Source of the DNA: Methanovulcanius yangii
GTDB taxonomy: Archaea > Halobacteriota > Methanomicrobia > Methanomicrobiales > Methanomicrobiaceae
NCBI RefSeq assembly: GCF_018687785.1
Contig: NZ_LTBL01000001.1
Location: forward strand, 62,001 to 126,000
Direction: 5' to 3'
Length of the DNA: 64,000 nucleotides
The position numbers and the translations under genes were made by a program. The number at the start of each line of letters is the position of its first letter. The first letter of the stretch is position 1. The notes beneath the pieces were generated by a model. The model did not search any database. It worked only from the letters and a program-made list of their open reading frames with translations, and was not told the origin of the DNA. Of this stretch, positions 7,512-16,056 are shown piece after piece.

Positions 7512-8007
7512 AGTAGGGACGGAATCGGTGACATGGTATTTATATATTGTGCTGAAAAGAACGACGTAGAATTAATATTTTTTTTCATTATTAAAATCTG
7601 TATGACCCCCTGCCTTCCTCTCTTCCGCATTCCTGTGGTGGGTGCCGGGATTCATGGCAAAGATGAGGAATCAGCCTGGTGCTATGACTGCTGATGGCTC
7701 AAAACGGTGATTATCCTCCCTCCTGTCCCCGAATATCAGGATTTTCTCCTCCGGTGCATCACCCGGAATAATTTCCGGAGTGTACCCCGCGACAAGGGTG
7801 GCCGCGACACCCGGAAGGGTACATCTTCCACGCTGTTTCAGCCGACTGTTCAGGGGCCGGAAACATCGATGTTGGAGATGAAGGGGGCGCTGAGGCGACG
7901 ACACTACCTGACTGCCCGAAGAGGTCCCCCCAAGGAGAACGGCCGGGGGATGGCGATGACCTCCCTATGTCGGGGCCAAAGATCGAACACCCCCCGGTAG
8001 ATCCGCA
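7512..8007. other. Divergence-free spacer with operon promoter
   Basis: About 500 bases without a supported gene. The left end carries the promoter of the six-gene operon and an AT-rich stretch (7570-7600). The right 300 bases are GC-rich with only implausible short reading frames in both directions. Confidence 0.45.
7537..7546 (-). promoter_or_regulatory. TATA box of six-gene coiled-coil operon
   Basis: TATATAAATA on the minus strand, centred about 30 bases before the ATG at 7511. The transcript would have a leader of only a few bases. It is one of the best TATA matches in the window. Confidence 0.6.
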
Positions 8008-8577
8008 TCAGTATCCCTTCATTGATATCGGAATCCGGGATATCTTCTCATAGAGCCTTCTCCTTCTCGCGATGCCGCGGAAATCATACAGGAAGTGTTC
8101 ATACGTATCCCAGATGGTTACCCAGTTCATGATGGTGATGAAGGCACCGATGAGAAATATCGGGGGCGATTCAATCGGGATGTCGTATACGGTGATGATG
8201 GAGATAAAAAGCAGGGCGATGAGAGCGTTGCCGATTGCGATGCAGAGGCTGTAGATTCCTTCCCGGCGGGAAATTCGCTGTTCATGGATGATGTCCCCGA
8301 TACCGAGGGCAAAATGCTGCCGAATGGCTTCCGGAATGAGCGTGCTGCCATCGGGTGGCATTTCCGCAGCCGGAAGAGAGATGATCATTTCCACCGGGGC
8401 CGGTATCCTGAACTCATTCAGGTACCCGGCAAGTGTCTCCTCAGCATGCCCGGTCAGTCCGGTTTCGGGCAGCGGTGCCGGGTCATCCGGGTCGAAGAGC
8501 ACGGAAATGCTTCTGAATGTGAATAAAAGTAGTGCCCCCTCATCGCCATTGCCCCTCTCGACTGCGATTGCTCTCAC
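8008..8577 (-). CDS. Two-helix membrane protein, unknown function
   Basis: A 189-residue protein. The first 110 residues are soluble, with mixed strands. Two transmembrane helices follow (about 113-130 and 140-157), then a short basic tail (RGIARRRRLYEKISR). The likely start is a GTG at 8577 with GGGA just upstream; TATATA at 8610-8615 would place the transcript start about 10 bases before it. No motif or family was recognised. It lies downstream of, and separate from, the antiporter gene on the same strand. Confidence 0.7.
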   Translation of the reverse strand: MRAIAVERGNGDEGALLLFTFRSISVLFDPDDPAPLPETGLTGHAEETLAGYLNEFRIPAPVEMIISLPAAEMPPDGSTLIPEAIRQHFALGIGDIIHEQRISRREGIYSLCIAIGNALIALLFISIITVYDIPIESPPIFLIGAFITIMNWVTIWDTYEHFLYDFRGIARRRRLYEKISRIPISMKGY

Positions 8578-8608
8578 AGATGTCCCGATGACTGGATGAT
8601 CCTGTCAG

Positions 8609-8617
8609 TATATAGGT
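8609..8617 (-). promoter_or_regulatory. TATA box upstream of two-helix membrane protein
   Basis: CTATATACT on the minus strand, about 35 bases before the GTG start at 8577. Confidence 0.4.
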
Positions 8618-8707
8618 CTGTGTATGCGGGGGGAGGAATGAGACGTCCTTCGTTTACTCCGGTCCCCTTCCCGACTGTCCGGGACAGTCATTTTCTTCCG
8701 GCTGTCC

Positions 8708-10033
8708 TCAGTCCTTCTCTCGTCTGTTTCCCAGCCGGCCCACATCCGCAAATATCTCCGAGAGGTCCCTCCCCAGCTTCGCGGGCAGCTCAAGGACGGC
8801 CTCATATTCAGGGGAGTCCTCCCGAAATGTCTCCGCATGCCGCGAATAGCGGGCGATACCCGGACCGGTGGACATTCCGTGGGCAAAGACGCTCAGGATG
8901 ACGGTGGTAATGGCGGCCGCGGTGATGGTCTCCATCCCGGGATATCCCTCCATCTCCTCCATCACCGTAAACAGCAGGACAATGGAAGCAAGTCCCCGGG
9001 GGCCGAACCATCCAAGGAAGAGAACGGTGTTTCTCTTCAGACCCGTGCCGATCATGGCAATGGCGACCGGCAGAAAACGAATGATCGTCAGACTCAGCAC
9101 AGCATAGGCGGCAATCCTCATGCTGAAGTGGTCCACCAGCAGGGAAGACCCGACGCCGAGAGTAAAAAATACCAGGTGGCCGAGGATCCTCCCCTGTGCC
9201 GTGGTAAAATCAACGAGTGTGGTGATGAGGCGCTGATGGCGGGTTCCGATCGCAAGTCCGGCAATGAATGCAGCGATAAACCCGGAAGACCCGAGGATAT
9301 CCGCGAGAATCCAGGCGGTGATGGCGAGTGCCATCAGGGAGATCCATGTGTACGTGCCTTCCATCCACCGTTTCTCCTCGGCCCGGTCGATGATCCATCC
9401 TCCCGCAAGCCCGACGGCGATCCCCACGCACACGGCGAGGATGATCTGAACGGCAGCTGAGACGATCCAGTACCCCGCTGAATAGGCCTCTGCACCGACG
9501 ATGGTGATGGTGACAAGAATGGTAAGCACGGGGATCACCGCACCGTCATTCAGCCCCGCCTCCACATTCAGGGCCTGACGAATTCTCAGGGGCACCTTCC
9601 TGTTGGTGACGATGGCCTCCCCGAGTGCTGCATCGGTAGGAGCAAGAAGGGTGGCCAGAATTCCTGCCCCGACGAAGCCAAGCCTGGGAAAAACAACGAT
9701 TGCTGCGATGAGTCCTGTGAGGATTGTGAGGGGAAGTCCAATTCCAAGGAGCCTCGGGGGGAGCGTGCCGCTGTCCTTTACCCCCCGCATCCCGATACGT
9801 GAGGCATCGGAGAAGAGGGTGAAGACGAGTGCAATCTCGGCGATGAGGAGGATGAAACCGCTCTCTGTCTGAAAGGAGATGATATCTGCACCTGCCGGCC
9901 CCAGAAGGAGACCTGCGGTGAGAAACACCATGGGTGCGGTGATCGGCGTTGCCTCTATCCGCCGGGATATACAGCTGAAGAGGAAGAGAATCACGGTAAA
10001 CAGAGCCAGATAAATAATTATTCCCTCTATCAT
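8708..10033 (-). CDS. Na+/H+ (cation/proton) antiporter, CPA1/NhaP type
   Basis: A 441-residue integral membrane protein with about 12 helices. The CPA1 signature is visible: an APTDAALGEAIV helix-break segment, then VEAGLNDGAVIP with the paired Asn-Asp of electroneutral antiporters. A conserved 'FGPRGLASIVLL' lies near the end, followed by a soluble 60-residue tail. The family exchanges cytoplasmic Na+ (or K+) for H+, important in methanogens whose energetics depend on sodium. The ATG at 10033 is chosen because AAGGTGATC, an excellent Shine-Dalgarno match, sits five bases upstream; a GTG at 10054 is less likely. Confidence 0.9.
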   Translation of the reverse strand: MIEGIIIYLALFTVILFLFSCISRRIEATPITAPMVFLTAGLLLGPAGADIISFQTESGFILLIAEIALVFTLFSDASRIGMRGVKDSGTLPPRLLGIGLPLTILTGLIAAIVVFPRLGFVGAGILATLLAPTDAALGEAIVTNRKVPLRIRQALNVEAGLNDGAVIPVLTILVTITIVGAEAYSAGYWIVSAAVQIILAVCVGIAVGLAGGWIIDRAEEKRWMEGTYTWISLMALAITAWILADILGSSGFIAAFIAGLAIGTRHQRLITTLVDFTTAQGRILGHLVFFTLGVGSSLLVDHFSMRIAAYAVLSLTIIRFLPVAIAMIGTGLKRNTVLFLGWFGPRGLASIVLLFTVMEEMEGYPGMETITAAAITTVILSVFAHGMSTGPGIARYSRHAETFREDSPEYEAVLELPAKLGRDLSEIFADVGRLGNRREKD

Positions 10034-10220
10034 TGCTTGATCACCTTCAGGCACCGCCCCCCATCCTCCTCTCCACCATCGACAGAGTGTCGATACGAGG
10101 AAATGAAGGGTATTGGAATGGCTCTCGGTAGTGACAGGAGGGTATCTTCCCTAATATATCTTCAGATCTTCAGTCCGCCCGTCCCGTCCCGGCCGCCGCC
10201 CCATATCTACCTGGTGCCGG

Positions 10221-10475
10221 ATGGACCACCAGTGGGTATGGACGAATACGGCGCCTGCCGCCGTCGCCGCCCGTCTCGCGCCGGTGTACGGGAACGACCC
10301 GGCGGCAGCCCTCACCGCCGCCTGTGCCGCGGTCTGCGGGTGCCCCACCCATCCGGGGGCGGTCATTGCCCCCTATCGTGCCCGGTGCCCGGTCACCCTC
10401 CATGAACCGTGGCGGAAGACCTGGGAACAAACGCGATCTCCGGGAAAAAGAGAGAGGACTATCCTTTTTGGTTGA
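10221..10475 (+). CDS. Possible small Cys/Ala-rich protein
   Basis: An 84-codon frame with GC-rich codon use like its neighbours and a TATA-like TAATATATC at 10152. It starts MDHQWVWTN and has an Ala-rich middle with three cysteines, but no recognisable family and only a poor ribosome site. Its 3' end overlaps the small gene on the opposite strand. It may be real or chance. Confidence 0.3.
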   Translation: MDHQWVWTNTAPAAVAARLAPVYGNDPAAALTAACAAVCGCPTHPGAVIAPYRARCPVTLHEPWRKTWEQTRSPGKRERTILFG

Positions 10476-10632
10476 TTGAGGAGAGTGCGATGTGGCACTC
10501 GCTGATACAGCCGTGGCTTGCAAAGACTTCGCGGATCTCCCTGCAGACCCGCTCACAAAGGATCTCAGCGTCGCACTGCTGGTCGGTGGCAAGCTCGATA
10601 AAACCGGAAAATTCTGCGTGGAACGTCTTCAT
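10459..10632 (-). CDS. 57-residue Cys-rich small protein
   Basis: A 57-residue protein running MKTFHAEFSGFIELATD... to ...SSINQKG. It has five cysteines (C20, C26, C30, C42, C46). AGAGGT lies eight bases before the ATG at 10632. The pattern C-x5-C-x3-C-x11-C-x3-C suggests a metal site or redox-active mini-domain, but no family is recognised. It lies 124 bases downstream of a mini-membrane protein on the same strand and could be cotranscribed. Confidence 0.6.
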   Translation of the reverse strand: MKTFHAEFSGFIELATDQQCDAEILCERVCREIREVFASHGCISECHIALSSINQKG

Positions 10633-10756
10633 GCCATGATACCTCTGAAAAATTGTTGAGCCGAGTGGGGCATGAAAGCACCGGAGCTGACAATAATAGC
10701 GGCGTGGCCGGCAGGTTCCTGTTCGAAAAGCCGTCCTCCTTCTGCCTTCAGGAAGC

Positions 10757-10924
10757 TCACATGTCGTCCGTCCGATGGCACCGGAGACATGCGTCGATCT
10801 CCTCGTCGATCGTCCAGCACCCTGCCTGCTGGATCACACCGGTCACAAAACAGACGAGAAAGGAGATGGCGAGTGCCACATCGACGAGATATTTCTGTCG
10901 TACCGCTCCGGAGAGTGCTGCCAT
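10757..10924 (-). CDS. Mini-membrane protein with CxxCH, DUF4405-like helix
   Basis: A 55-residue protein. After AVRQKYLVD comes one transmembrane helix (VALAISFLVCFVTGVIQ) that resembles the first helix of DUF4405 membrane proteins. It ends EEIDACLRCHRTDDM, which contains a CxxCH heme-type motif. The positive N-terminal side predicts the CxxCH faces outward. The ATG at 10924 has AAGGGA five bases upstream and a TATA box (GCATAAACGC, 10953-10962) about 33 bases upstream. It is either a genuine mini-protein or a truncated relic of a longer DUF4405 protein. Confidence 0.5.
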   Translation of the reverse strand: MAALSGAVRQKYLVDVALAISFLVCFVTGVIQQAGCWTIDEEIDACLRCHRTDDM

Positions 10925-10992
10925 AGCAATCCCTTGATGGGAAGGCACGATAGCGTTTATGCAACCCGGTCGTGGGGGGCCGTTTGCGGGCT

Positions 10993-10999
10993 AAAAAAA
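10993..10999 (-). terminator. T7 terminator of racemase-like gene
   Basis: Seven T residues on the minus strand, about 27 bases after the stop of the gene ending at 11026. Confidence 0.5.
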
Positions 11000-11025
11000 T
11001 TCGGCCCTCATGTAAAGAGGGAACG

Positions 11026-11715
11026 TTATTCGAGTGCCTTTTTCAGTGCCGCCCGGGCGAGGAGACGGGTGGAATCGAGCACCGGGAGCGGGCAGTCGTC
11101 CGGGTTGACGAGGAGCGGGATCTCCGTGCACCCGAGGACGACGGCATCGCACCCGCTGTCTTTGAGCTTCCGGATAACGTCGTTGAAGTAGAGCCGGGAC
11201 TCCTCGGTGAAGATGCCGTTGACGAGTTGCGTGAAGATGATGGTGTCGATGCGTTCCCGGTCCGCTTCGTCCGGAATTTCGCAGGCGATGCCGACCTCGG
11301 CGAGCCGCCGGGGATAGACCGGGCCGGTCATCAGGTACTTCGTCCCGGTGATCCCGAGTTTCGTGTACCCTTGCAGTTTCGCCTCATGGCCGACGGCGTC
11401 TGCAATGTGAATCCACGGAACGGGTGACGTCTCCGTGACCTTGTCGAATGCCTCATGGATGGTGTTGTCCGGGCAGATGAGAATCTCGGCCCCGATAGCG
11501 ACCAGTTTCTCCGCGGTTCCCGTCATAAGGGATGCAACGCCGTCCCAGTCGCCGGAGCGGATGTATGGCATATACTCTCCCAGCGGGTAGGTGTGCATCG
11601 ATACTTCGGGATGCATGTGCTCCCCCATGACCGCGGGCGCCTCGCCGCAGAGGGTGCGGTAACAGAGCGCGGCTCCCTCGGCGCTGCACGCAACGATTCC
11701 GACATGCTTTGGCAT
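11026..11715 (-). CDS. Aspartate/glutamate racemase-family protein
   Basis: A 229-residue protein of the Asp/Glu racemase superfamily. The start is GIVACSAEGA and the second active-site loop is intact (VVLGCTEIPLL, C195 region). The first active-site loop, normally C-N-T-x-H, reads PDNTIH, so the first catalytic cysteine is replaced by Asp. Two-cysteine racemases use both residues as acid/base; related enzymes with Thr here show changed specificity. Substrate and direction are therefore uncertain, and it may not be a racemase. AGGA precedes the ATG. It is monocistronic, with a T7 tract downstream. Confidence 0.82.
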   Translation of the reverse strand: MPKHVGIVACSAEGAALCYRTLCGEAPAVMGEHMHPEVSMHTYPLGEYMPYIRSGDWDGVASLMTGTAEKLVAIGAEILICPDNTIHEAFDKVTETSPVPWIHIADAVGHEAKLQGYTKLGITGTKYLMTGPVYPRRLAEVGIACEIPDEADRERIDTIIFTQLVNGIFTEESRLYFNDVIRKLKDSGCDAVVLGCTEIPLLVNPDDCPLPVLDSTRLLARAALKKALE

Positions 11716-11840
11716 AGTGTCCTATTGTTGTGGATGAACCATCTTCATTCTTTTGCGGCATTGATGCAAACAACGGGAGAACGGGACGGAAACATTGATG
11801 CCTCCGGTACGAGAAGAGTGATCAACGGTTCGTGCCCGCC

Positions 11841-12659
11841 ATGAAAACCACATCTCCTGATCTTTCCGGCCGGACGGCCCCGCCGCTCCTCGAATTCGAC
11901 GACGTCACCGTGATAGTGGGCGGAAAACCGGTCCTCGATTCCCTTACGGTGCGAATCTGCGAGGGCGAACACATCGCCATCCTCGGCCCGAACGGTGCGG
12001 GCAAGTCGACCTTCATCAAGACCGTCACCCGCGAGTACTACCCCGCCTACCGCGAGGGCGGGGTGACGTTTCGCATCTGGGGAAAGGACGTGTGGCGAAT
12101 TGCCGACCTGCGCTCGCTTCTGGGCATCGTCTCCGGCGACCTCCAGTTCCGCTTTGCCCGCGATATCACGGGCAGGGAGGCTGTCCTCTCGGGGTTCTTC
12201 TCCTCCATCGGGCTCTTCACCTACACCGTGACGCCTGCGATGGAAAAGAAGGCGGACGAGATTCTTCGGTTCCTCGAGTGTGAGCACCTGCGGGACCGGC
12301 CGATGACGGCGATGTCCACCGGAGAGGCACGCCGGATACTCATCGGACGGGCGCTCGTGCACGACCCCAAGGCGCTCATCCTCGATGAACCGACGACGAG
12401 CCTCGACCTCAGTGCCCTCCACACCTTCCGGGCGACGCTGCGAAGGATAGCGGGCACCGGGACGGGCATCATCATGGTCACCCACAACCTTCATGACATC
12501 ATCCCGGAGATCTCCCGCGTCATTCTCATGAAGGACGGTCGGTTCGTTGCCGACGGCCCGAAGGAGGAGATCCTCACCGACGAGCGGATCGGCGGGCTCT
12601 TCGGGGTCCCGGTGCACATCCGCGAAGAGGGCGGCTGGTATTATGCGACGGGGTACTGA
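11841..12659 (+). CDS. ABC-type ATPase without a linked permease
   Basis: A 272-residue ABC nucleotide-binding protein: Walker A GPNGAGKST near residue 50, signature MSTGEARR, Walker B LILDEPTTSLD, and switch histidine in VTHNLHDI. The signature is STGEA rather than LSGGQ, as in the molybdate/iron-type and YlmA-like ATPases. No permease or binding-protein gene lies nearby, so it either serves a distant transporter or acts as a soluble ATPase. The ATG at 11841 is used; a GTG nine bases upstream (11832) is also possible. Confidence 0.85.
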   Translation: MKTTSPDLSGRTAPPLLEFDDVTVIVGGKPVLDSLTVRICEGEHIAILGPNGAGKSTFIKTVTREYYPAYREGGVTFRIWGKDVWRIADLRSLLGIVSGDLQFRFARDITGREAVLSGFFSSIGLFTYTVTPAMEKKADEILRFLECEHLRDRPMTAMSTGEARRILIGRALVHDPKALILDEPTTSLDLSALHTFRATLRRIAGTGTGIIMVTHNLHDIIPEISRVILMKDGRFVADGPKEEILTDERIGGLFGVPVHIREEGGWYYATGY

Positions 12660-12977
12660 CCGGGGTGATGGAGATGCGGACTCCGGGGATGCGGGATGCG
12701 GTGGAGAGGGCGTCAACGGGTGGGCATGGCGGTGAGGGGGTTTTGGATGTTTCAGCCGGAGAATGCGCACATTCCGGATTCCGGTAGCGACTTCTCTCTC
12801 GATTGCGTATGCGGGAATGGCCGCATGCCGCCTCCTGTGCATGTCCTGCCGTGGAAGCGAAAATCAGGTTTTGCACTGACGGACAGAGGTCCGACCGTGG
12901 ATGGTCATCATGCGAACCACTGGGGAAGGTATTTCTTTTCTCCACCCTCCTCTGTATTTTAGGAATATCTGGTCGCG
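12660..12977. other. Spacer, no gene seen
   Basis: About 320 bases. Short frames in both directions have no ribosome sites or recognisable content. TGTATTTTAGG (12952-12962) at the right end is a plausible TATA element for the permease gene, about 25 bases before its ATG. Confidence 0.4.
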
Positions 12978-14753
12978 ATGTTCGATATGGCAATCGTCTT
13001 TGGGACGCTCCTCCTTGCGCTGATTCTCTTTGCGACCGGCAAGGTCCGCTACGACATCGTCGCGGTAATTGCGCTTCTTATTGTCACAATCACGGGCATC
13101 ATCGATCCGGTGGATGCCTTTCTTGGATTTGGCCACCCGGCGGTGGTGACCGTTGCCGCCGTCCTGATCCTCAGCAGGGGACTCCAGAACTCGGGGCTGA
13201 TCGATATGCTGACCCGGTGGGTTGCGCGGATCGGGGACGGACGAGTGCGCCAGGTCTTCTCGCTTACGGGTATCGTTGCAGTCCTCTCTGCCTTCATGAA
13301 CAATGTCGGGGCGCTGGCTCTTATGATGCCCGTCGCCATCAGGACGGCCAGAAAGAGCGGACGGGCTCCCTCCTACCTCCTGATGCCGATCGCATTCGGT
13401 TCACTGCTCGGTGGGATGACCACCCTCATCGGTACCCCGCCGAATATCATCATCGCCACCTATCGTGCCCAGAACGGCGGGGAACCATTCATGATCTTCG
13501 ACTTTACCTATGTGGGGGCCGGGGTTGCCATATGCGGGATTCTCTTTATCGCCTTCCTGGGGTGGAGGCTGATCCCGTCCCGCAAGAGCCCTGCATCCAG
13601 TGAAGAGCTCTTTGCCATCAGGGATTACCTGACCGAGGTCAGGGTCCCGGAAGGTTCGAAACTTGCAGGGAGGATGATCTACGATATCGGGGCCGCCACC
13701 GAGGCCGAGGTGGTGGTGGTGGGGCTGATACGAAATGGCAGAAATATCGTCGCTCCGTCTGTCTACGAGACGATCCGGGAAAAGGACATCCTGGTCATCA
13801 GGGCGGATTCGGGCGACCTTCAGACCCTCCTTGATGCCACACGCCTCGAACTGGCGGGAAAGGAGGAGATCACGGAGGAGATGATCGGCTCCGATACAAT
13901 CGGGATCATCGAGGCGATCATAAAACCGGACTCCCCAATCCTGAACCGCACCGCGTATACCGCAAATCTCCGCTGGCTTCACGGCCTCAATCTCCTTGCG
14001 GTCGCACGGGAAGGGGGGCGTATCCAGAGCCGGCTGAAGCAGATAAGGTTCCAGCCGGGCGACATCCTCCTTCTCCAGGGGAAGAAGGACGACGTTCAGG
14101 CAGCCCTGCCGAATATCGGGTGCCTTCCCCTTGCCGAGCGGGGCATCCGGATCGGGGGGCCGAAACAGGCACTGCTCGCCGTCGCCATTTTCGGCTCGGC
14201 CCTCGCCGTCTCCGCGCTCGGCCTCCTGCCGGTCCAGATTACCTTCACTGCGGCGGTCGTCCTGATGATTCTGACCTCGATCGTCTCCCTTCGTGACGCG
14301 TATGACAGCGTGGAATGGCCGATCATTATTCTCCTCGGCGCGATGATCCCGGTCGGGCAGGCGCTTGAGGTGAGCGGCGGAGCGGCTCTCATCGCCGGGA
14401 GCATCGTGACCGCTGCATCCACCTTCCCGCCGGAGGCAACGCTCGTCCTGCTGCTGATCATCACCATGTTCCTCTCGGACCTCGTGAACAATGCCGCGTC
14501 CACGGTGCTGATGGCACCGATTGCCATGGGGATCGCGGTCGATCTCGGGGCCTCCATCGACCCGTTTCTTATGGCCGTTGCCATCGGAGCGTCCTGCGCC
14601 TTTCTGACCCCCATCGGGCACCAGTCGAATACCCTCGTCATGGGGCCGGGGGGCTACCGCTTCACCGATTACTGGAGGATGGGGCTGGTGCTCGAGGTGA
14701 TCATCGTCATTGTCGCTATCCCGCTCCTTCTCCATTTCTGGCCGATGTACTGA
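12978..14753 (+). CDS. SLC13/DASS-type permease with two TrkA-C domains
   Basis: A 591-residue membrane protein. Two blocks of transmembrane helices (about 1-200 and 400-591) carry the duplicated family motif around 'NNVGALALMMPVA' and 'NNAASTVLMAPIA', plus GTPPN and 'TPIGHQSN' substrate loops. Between them (about 215-390) lie two TrkA-C/RCK-C-like domains, one starting VPEGSKLAGR and the other SPILNRTAY, which are regulatory ligand-binding modules. The family moves sulfate, dicarboxylates or other anions with Na+. No downstream metabolic gene identifies the substrate. The start is probably nearly leaderless. Confidence 0.88.
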   Translation: MFDMAIVFGTLLLALILFATGKVRYDIVAVIALLIVTITGIIDPVDAFLGFGHPAVVTVAAVLILSRGLQNSGLIDMLTRWVARIGDGRVRQVFSLTGIVAVLSAFMNNVGALALMMPVAIRTARKSGRAPSYLLMPIAFGSLLGGMTTLIGTPPNIIIATYRAQNGGEPFMIFDFTYVGAGVAICGILFIAFLGWRLIPSRKSPASSEELFAIRDYLTEVRVPEGSKLAGRMIYDIGAATEAEVVVVGLIRNGRNIVAPSVYETIREKDILVIRADSGDLQTLLDATRLELAGKEEITEEMIGSDTIGIIEAIIKPDSPILNRTAYTANLRWLHGLNLLAVAREGGRIQSRLKQIRFQPGDILLLQGKKDDVQAALPNIGCLPLAERGIRIGGPKQALLAVAIFGSALAVSALGLLPVQITFTAAVVLMILTSIVSLRDAYDSVEWPIIILLGAMIPVGQALEVSGGAALIAGSIVTAASTFPPEATLVLLLIITMFLSDLVNNAASTVLMAPIAMGIAVDLGASIDPFLMAVAIGASCAFLTPIGHQSNTLVMGPGGYRFTDYWRMGLVLEVIIVIVAIPLLLHFWPMY

Positions 14754-14977
14754 TCTTGAAATATGTCTTCATCGCCGTCATGATCCATATGGGCATGAAG
14801 ATCATGGGGATCTTCACCTGTTTGGTCCTCCCTCTCCAAACCGCCATTCCCTCTTTTTTTTGAATCGGTGCAAAAGGCTGCGACTGCGGGGATGGCAGGA
14901 CAAGGGCGGCGGCGAACAACCCGTCCCGGTCTTCAGGGCGGATCATACCCTGCGGTGCGACAGCGGTGCATCAGCTG

Positions 14978-16039
14978 TCAGGCAAGGGAGGGGAAGGCCT
15001 CACGAACCATCTCCCTCTGTTTTTCGGTCAGGTGCTTTGGAATCGTCACAACGACCTTTACCAAAAGGTCGCCCCTGCTCTTCGAGCCGATATGCGGCAT
15101 CCCCTGTCCCCGCAGCCGAAAGAGCGTATGGCTCTGGGTCCCCGCCGGGATGGTCAGCCGTGCGGTGCCGGTGAGGGTCGCAACCGTGATCTCTCCGCCG
15201 AGAAGGGCGGTGCGAAGCCCCACCTCCGCCGTGCTGTGGAGGTCGGCGCCGTGCCGCTCGAAGGACGGATGCGGGTGCACATGGACGACGACGTAGAGGT
15301 CGCCCGGCGGGCCCGTATCCATGCCGGGTTCGCCCTCGCCTGCGATGCGCAGAAATTGTCCGTCGCCGACACCGCTGGGGATGGAGACCTCGATGTGGCG
15401 TGTTTTTCGTATCGTCCCCCGTCCCCCGCAGGTCTCGCACGGCTTTCCGATGATCGTTCCCCGACCGCCGCAGTCCGGGCACGGACGGATCATCACCACC
15501 TGCTGCTGACCGCTCTGCTGCACCTGGCGGACCTCACCGGTGCCATGGCATGTGGGGCAGTCCCGCATAAACCCCGGCTGCCCGCCGGTGCCGTGGCAGG
15601 TCGTGCATTCGTAGTCATGGGGGACATCCACGGTTGTTTTGATGCCGGAGAACGCGTCCATCAAAGAGATTGCGATATCATACCTGAGATCCGCCCCCGC
15701 ACGGCTGCGGGGCCGTCCGGTCCTGCCGGAAAAAACATTGAATATGTCCCCCAGCCCGAAGTCGCGGAAGAGGTCGTCATACCGGGGGGGTGTATACCCG
15801 GCAAAGTCCTCCGGCGAGAAGGCCGCATGCCCGGCCTGGTCGTACTCGGTCCTTTTCTGCGGGTCGCCGAGCACCTGGTAGGCTTCATTGACCTCCTTGA
15901 ATCTGGCTTCCGCTTCCTTGCTGCCTTTGTTGAGGTCCGGGTGGTATTTGCGGGCGAGCTGCCGGAATGCCTTTTTAATCTCATCCTGCGACGCATCGCG
16001 CCCGACGCCGAGGGTCTCGTAGTAGTCTCTTTTGTCCAT
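14978..16039 (-). CDS. dnaJ: Chaperone DnaJ (Hsp40)
   Basis: A 353-residue type I DnaJ. The J domain (1-68) contains the HPD motif (YHPDLNKG) that stimulates DnaK. A short G/F-like linker follows, then the zinc domain with four CxxCxGxG repeats ([32 protein letters not shown]), and C-terminal substrate-binding domains. It delivers unfolded proteins to DnaK and may also serve IscU. It lies 17 bases after dnaK on the same strand, so grpE-dnaK-dnaJ form one operon. The set is bacterial in origin and found in only some archaea. Confidence 0.96.
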   Translation of the reverse strand: MDKRDYYETLGVGRDASQDEIKKAFRQLARKYHPDLNKGSKEAEARFKEVNEAYQVLGDPQKRTEYDQAGHAAFSPEDFAGYTPPRYDDLFRDFGLGDIFNVFSGRTGRPRSRAGADLRYDIAISLMDAFSGIKTTVDVPHDYECTTCHGTGGQPGFMRDCPTCHGTGEVRQVQQSGQQQVVMIRPCPDCGGRGTIIGKPCETCGGRGTIRKTRHIEVSIPSGVGDGQFLRIAGEGEPGMDTGPPGDLYVVVHVHPHPSFERHGADLHSTAEVGLRTALLGGEITVATLTGTARLTIPAGTQSHTLFRLRGQGMPHIGSKSRGDLLVKVVVTIPKHLTEKQREMVREAFPSLA

Positions 16040-16056
16040 CCGTCGGTAAAAAGGAA

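Noticed and set aside
10960-11191. Plus-strand frames overlapping the racemase-like gene end
   Set aside because: They are antisense to the conserved GCTE active-site region, which is clearly coding on the minus strand.
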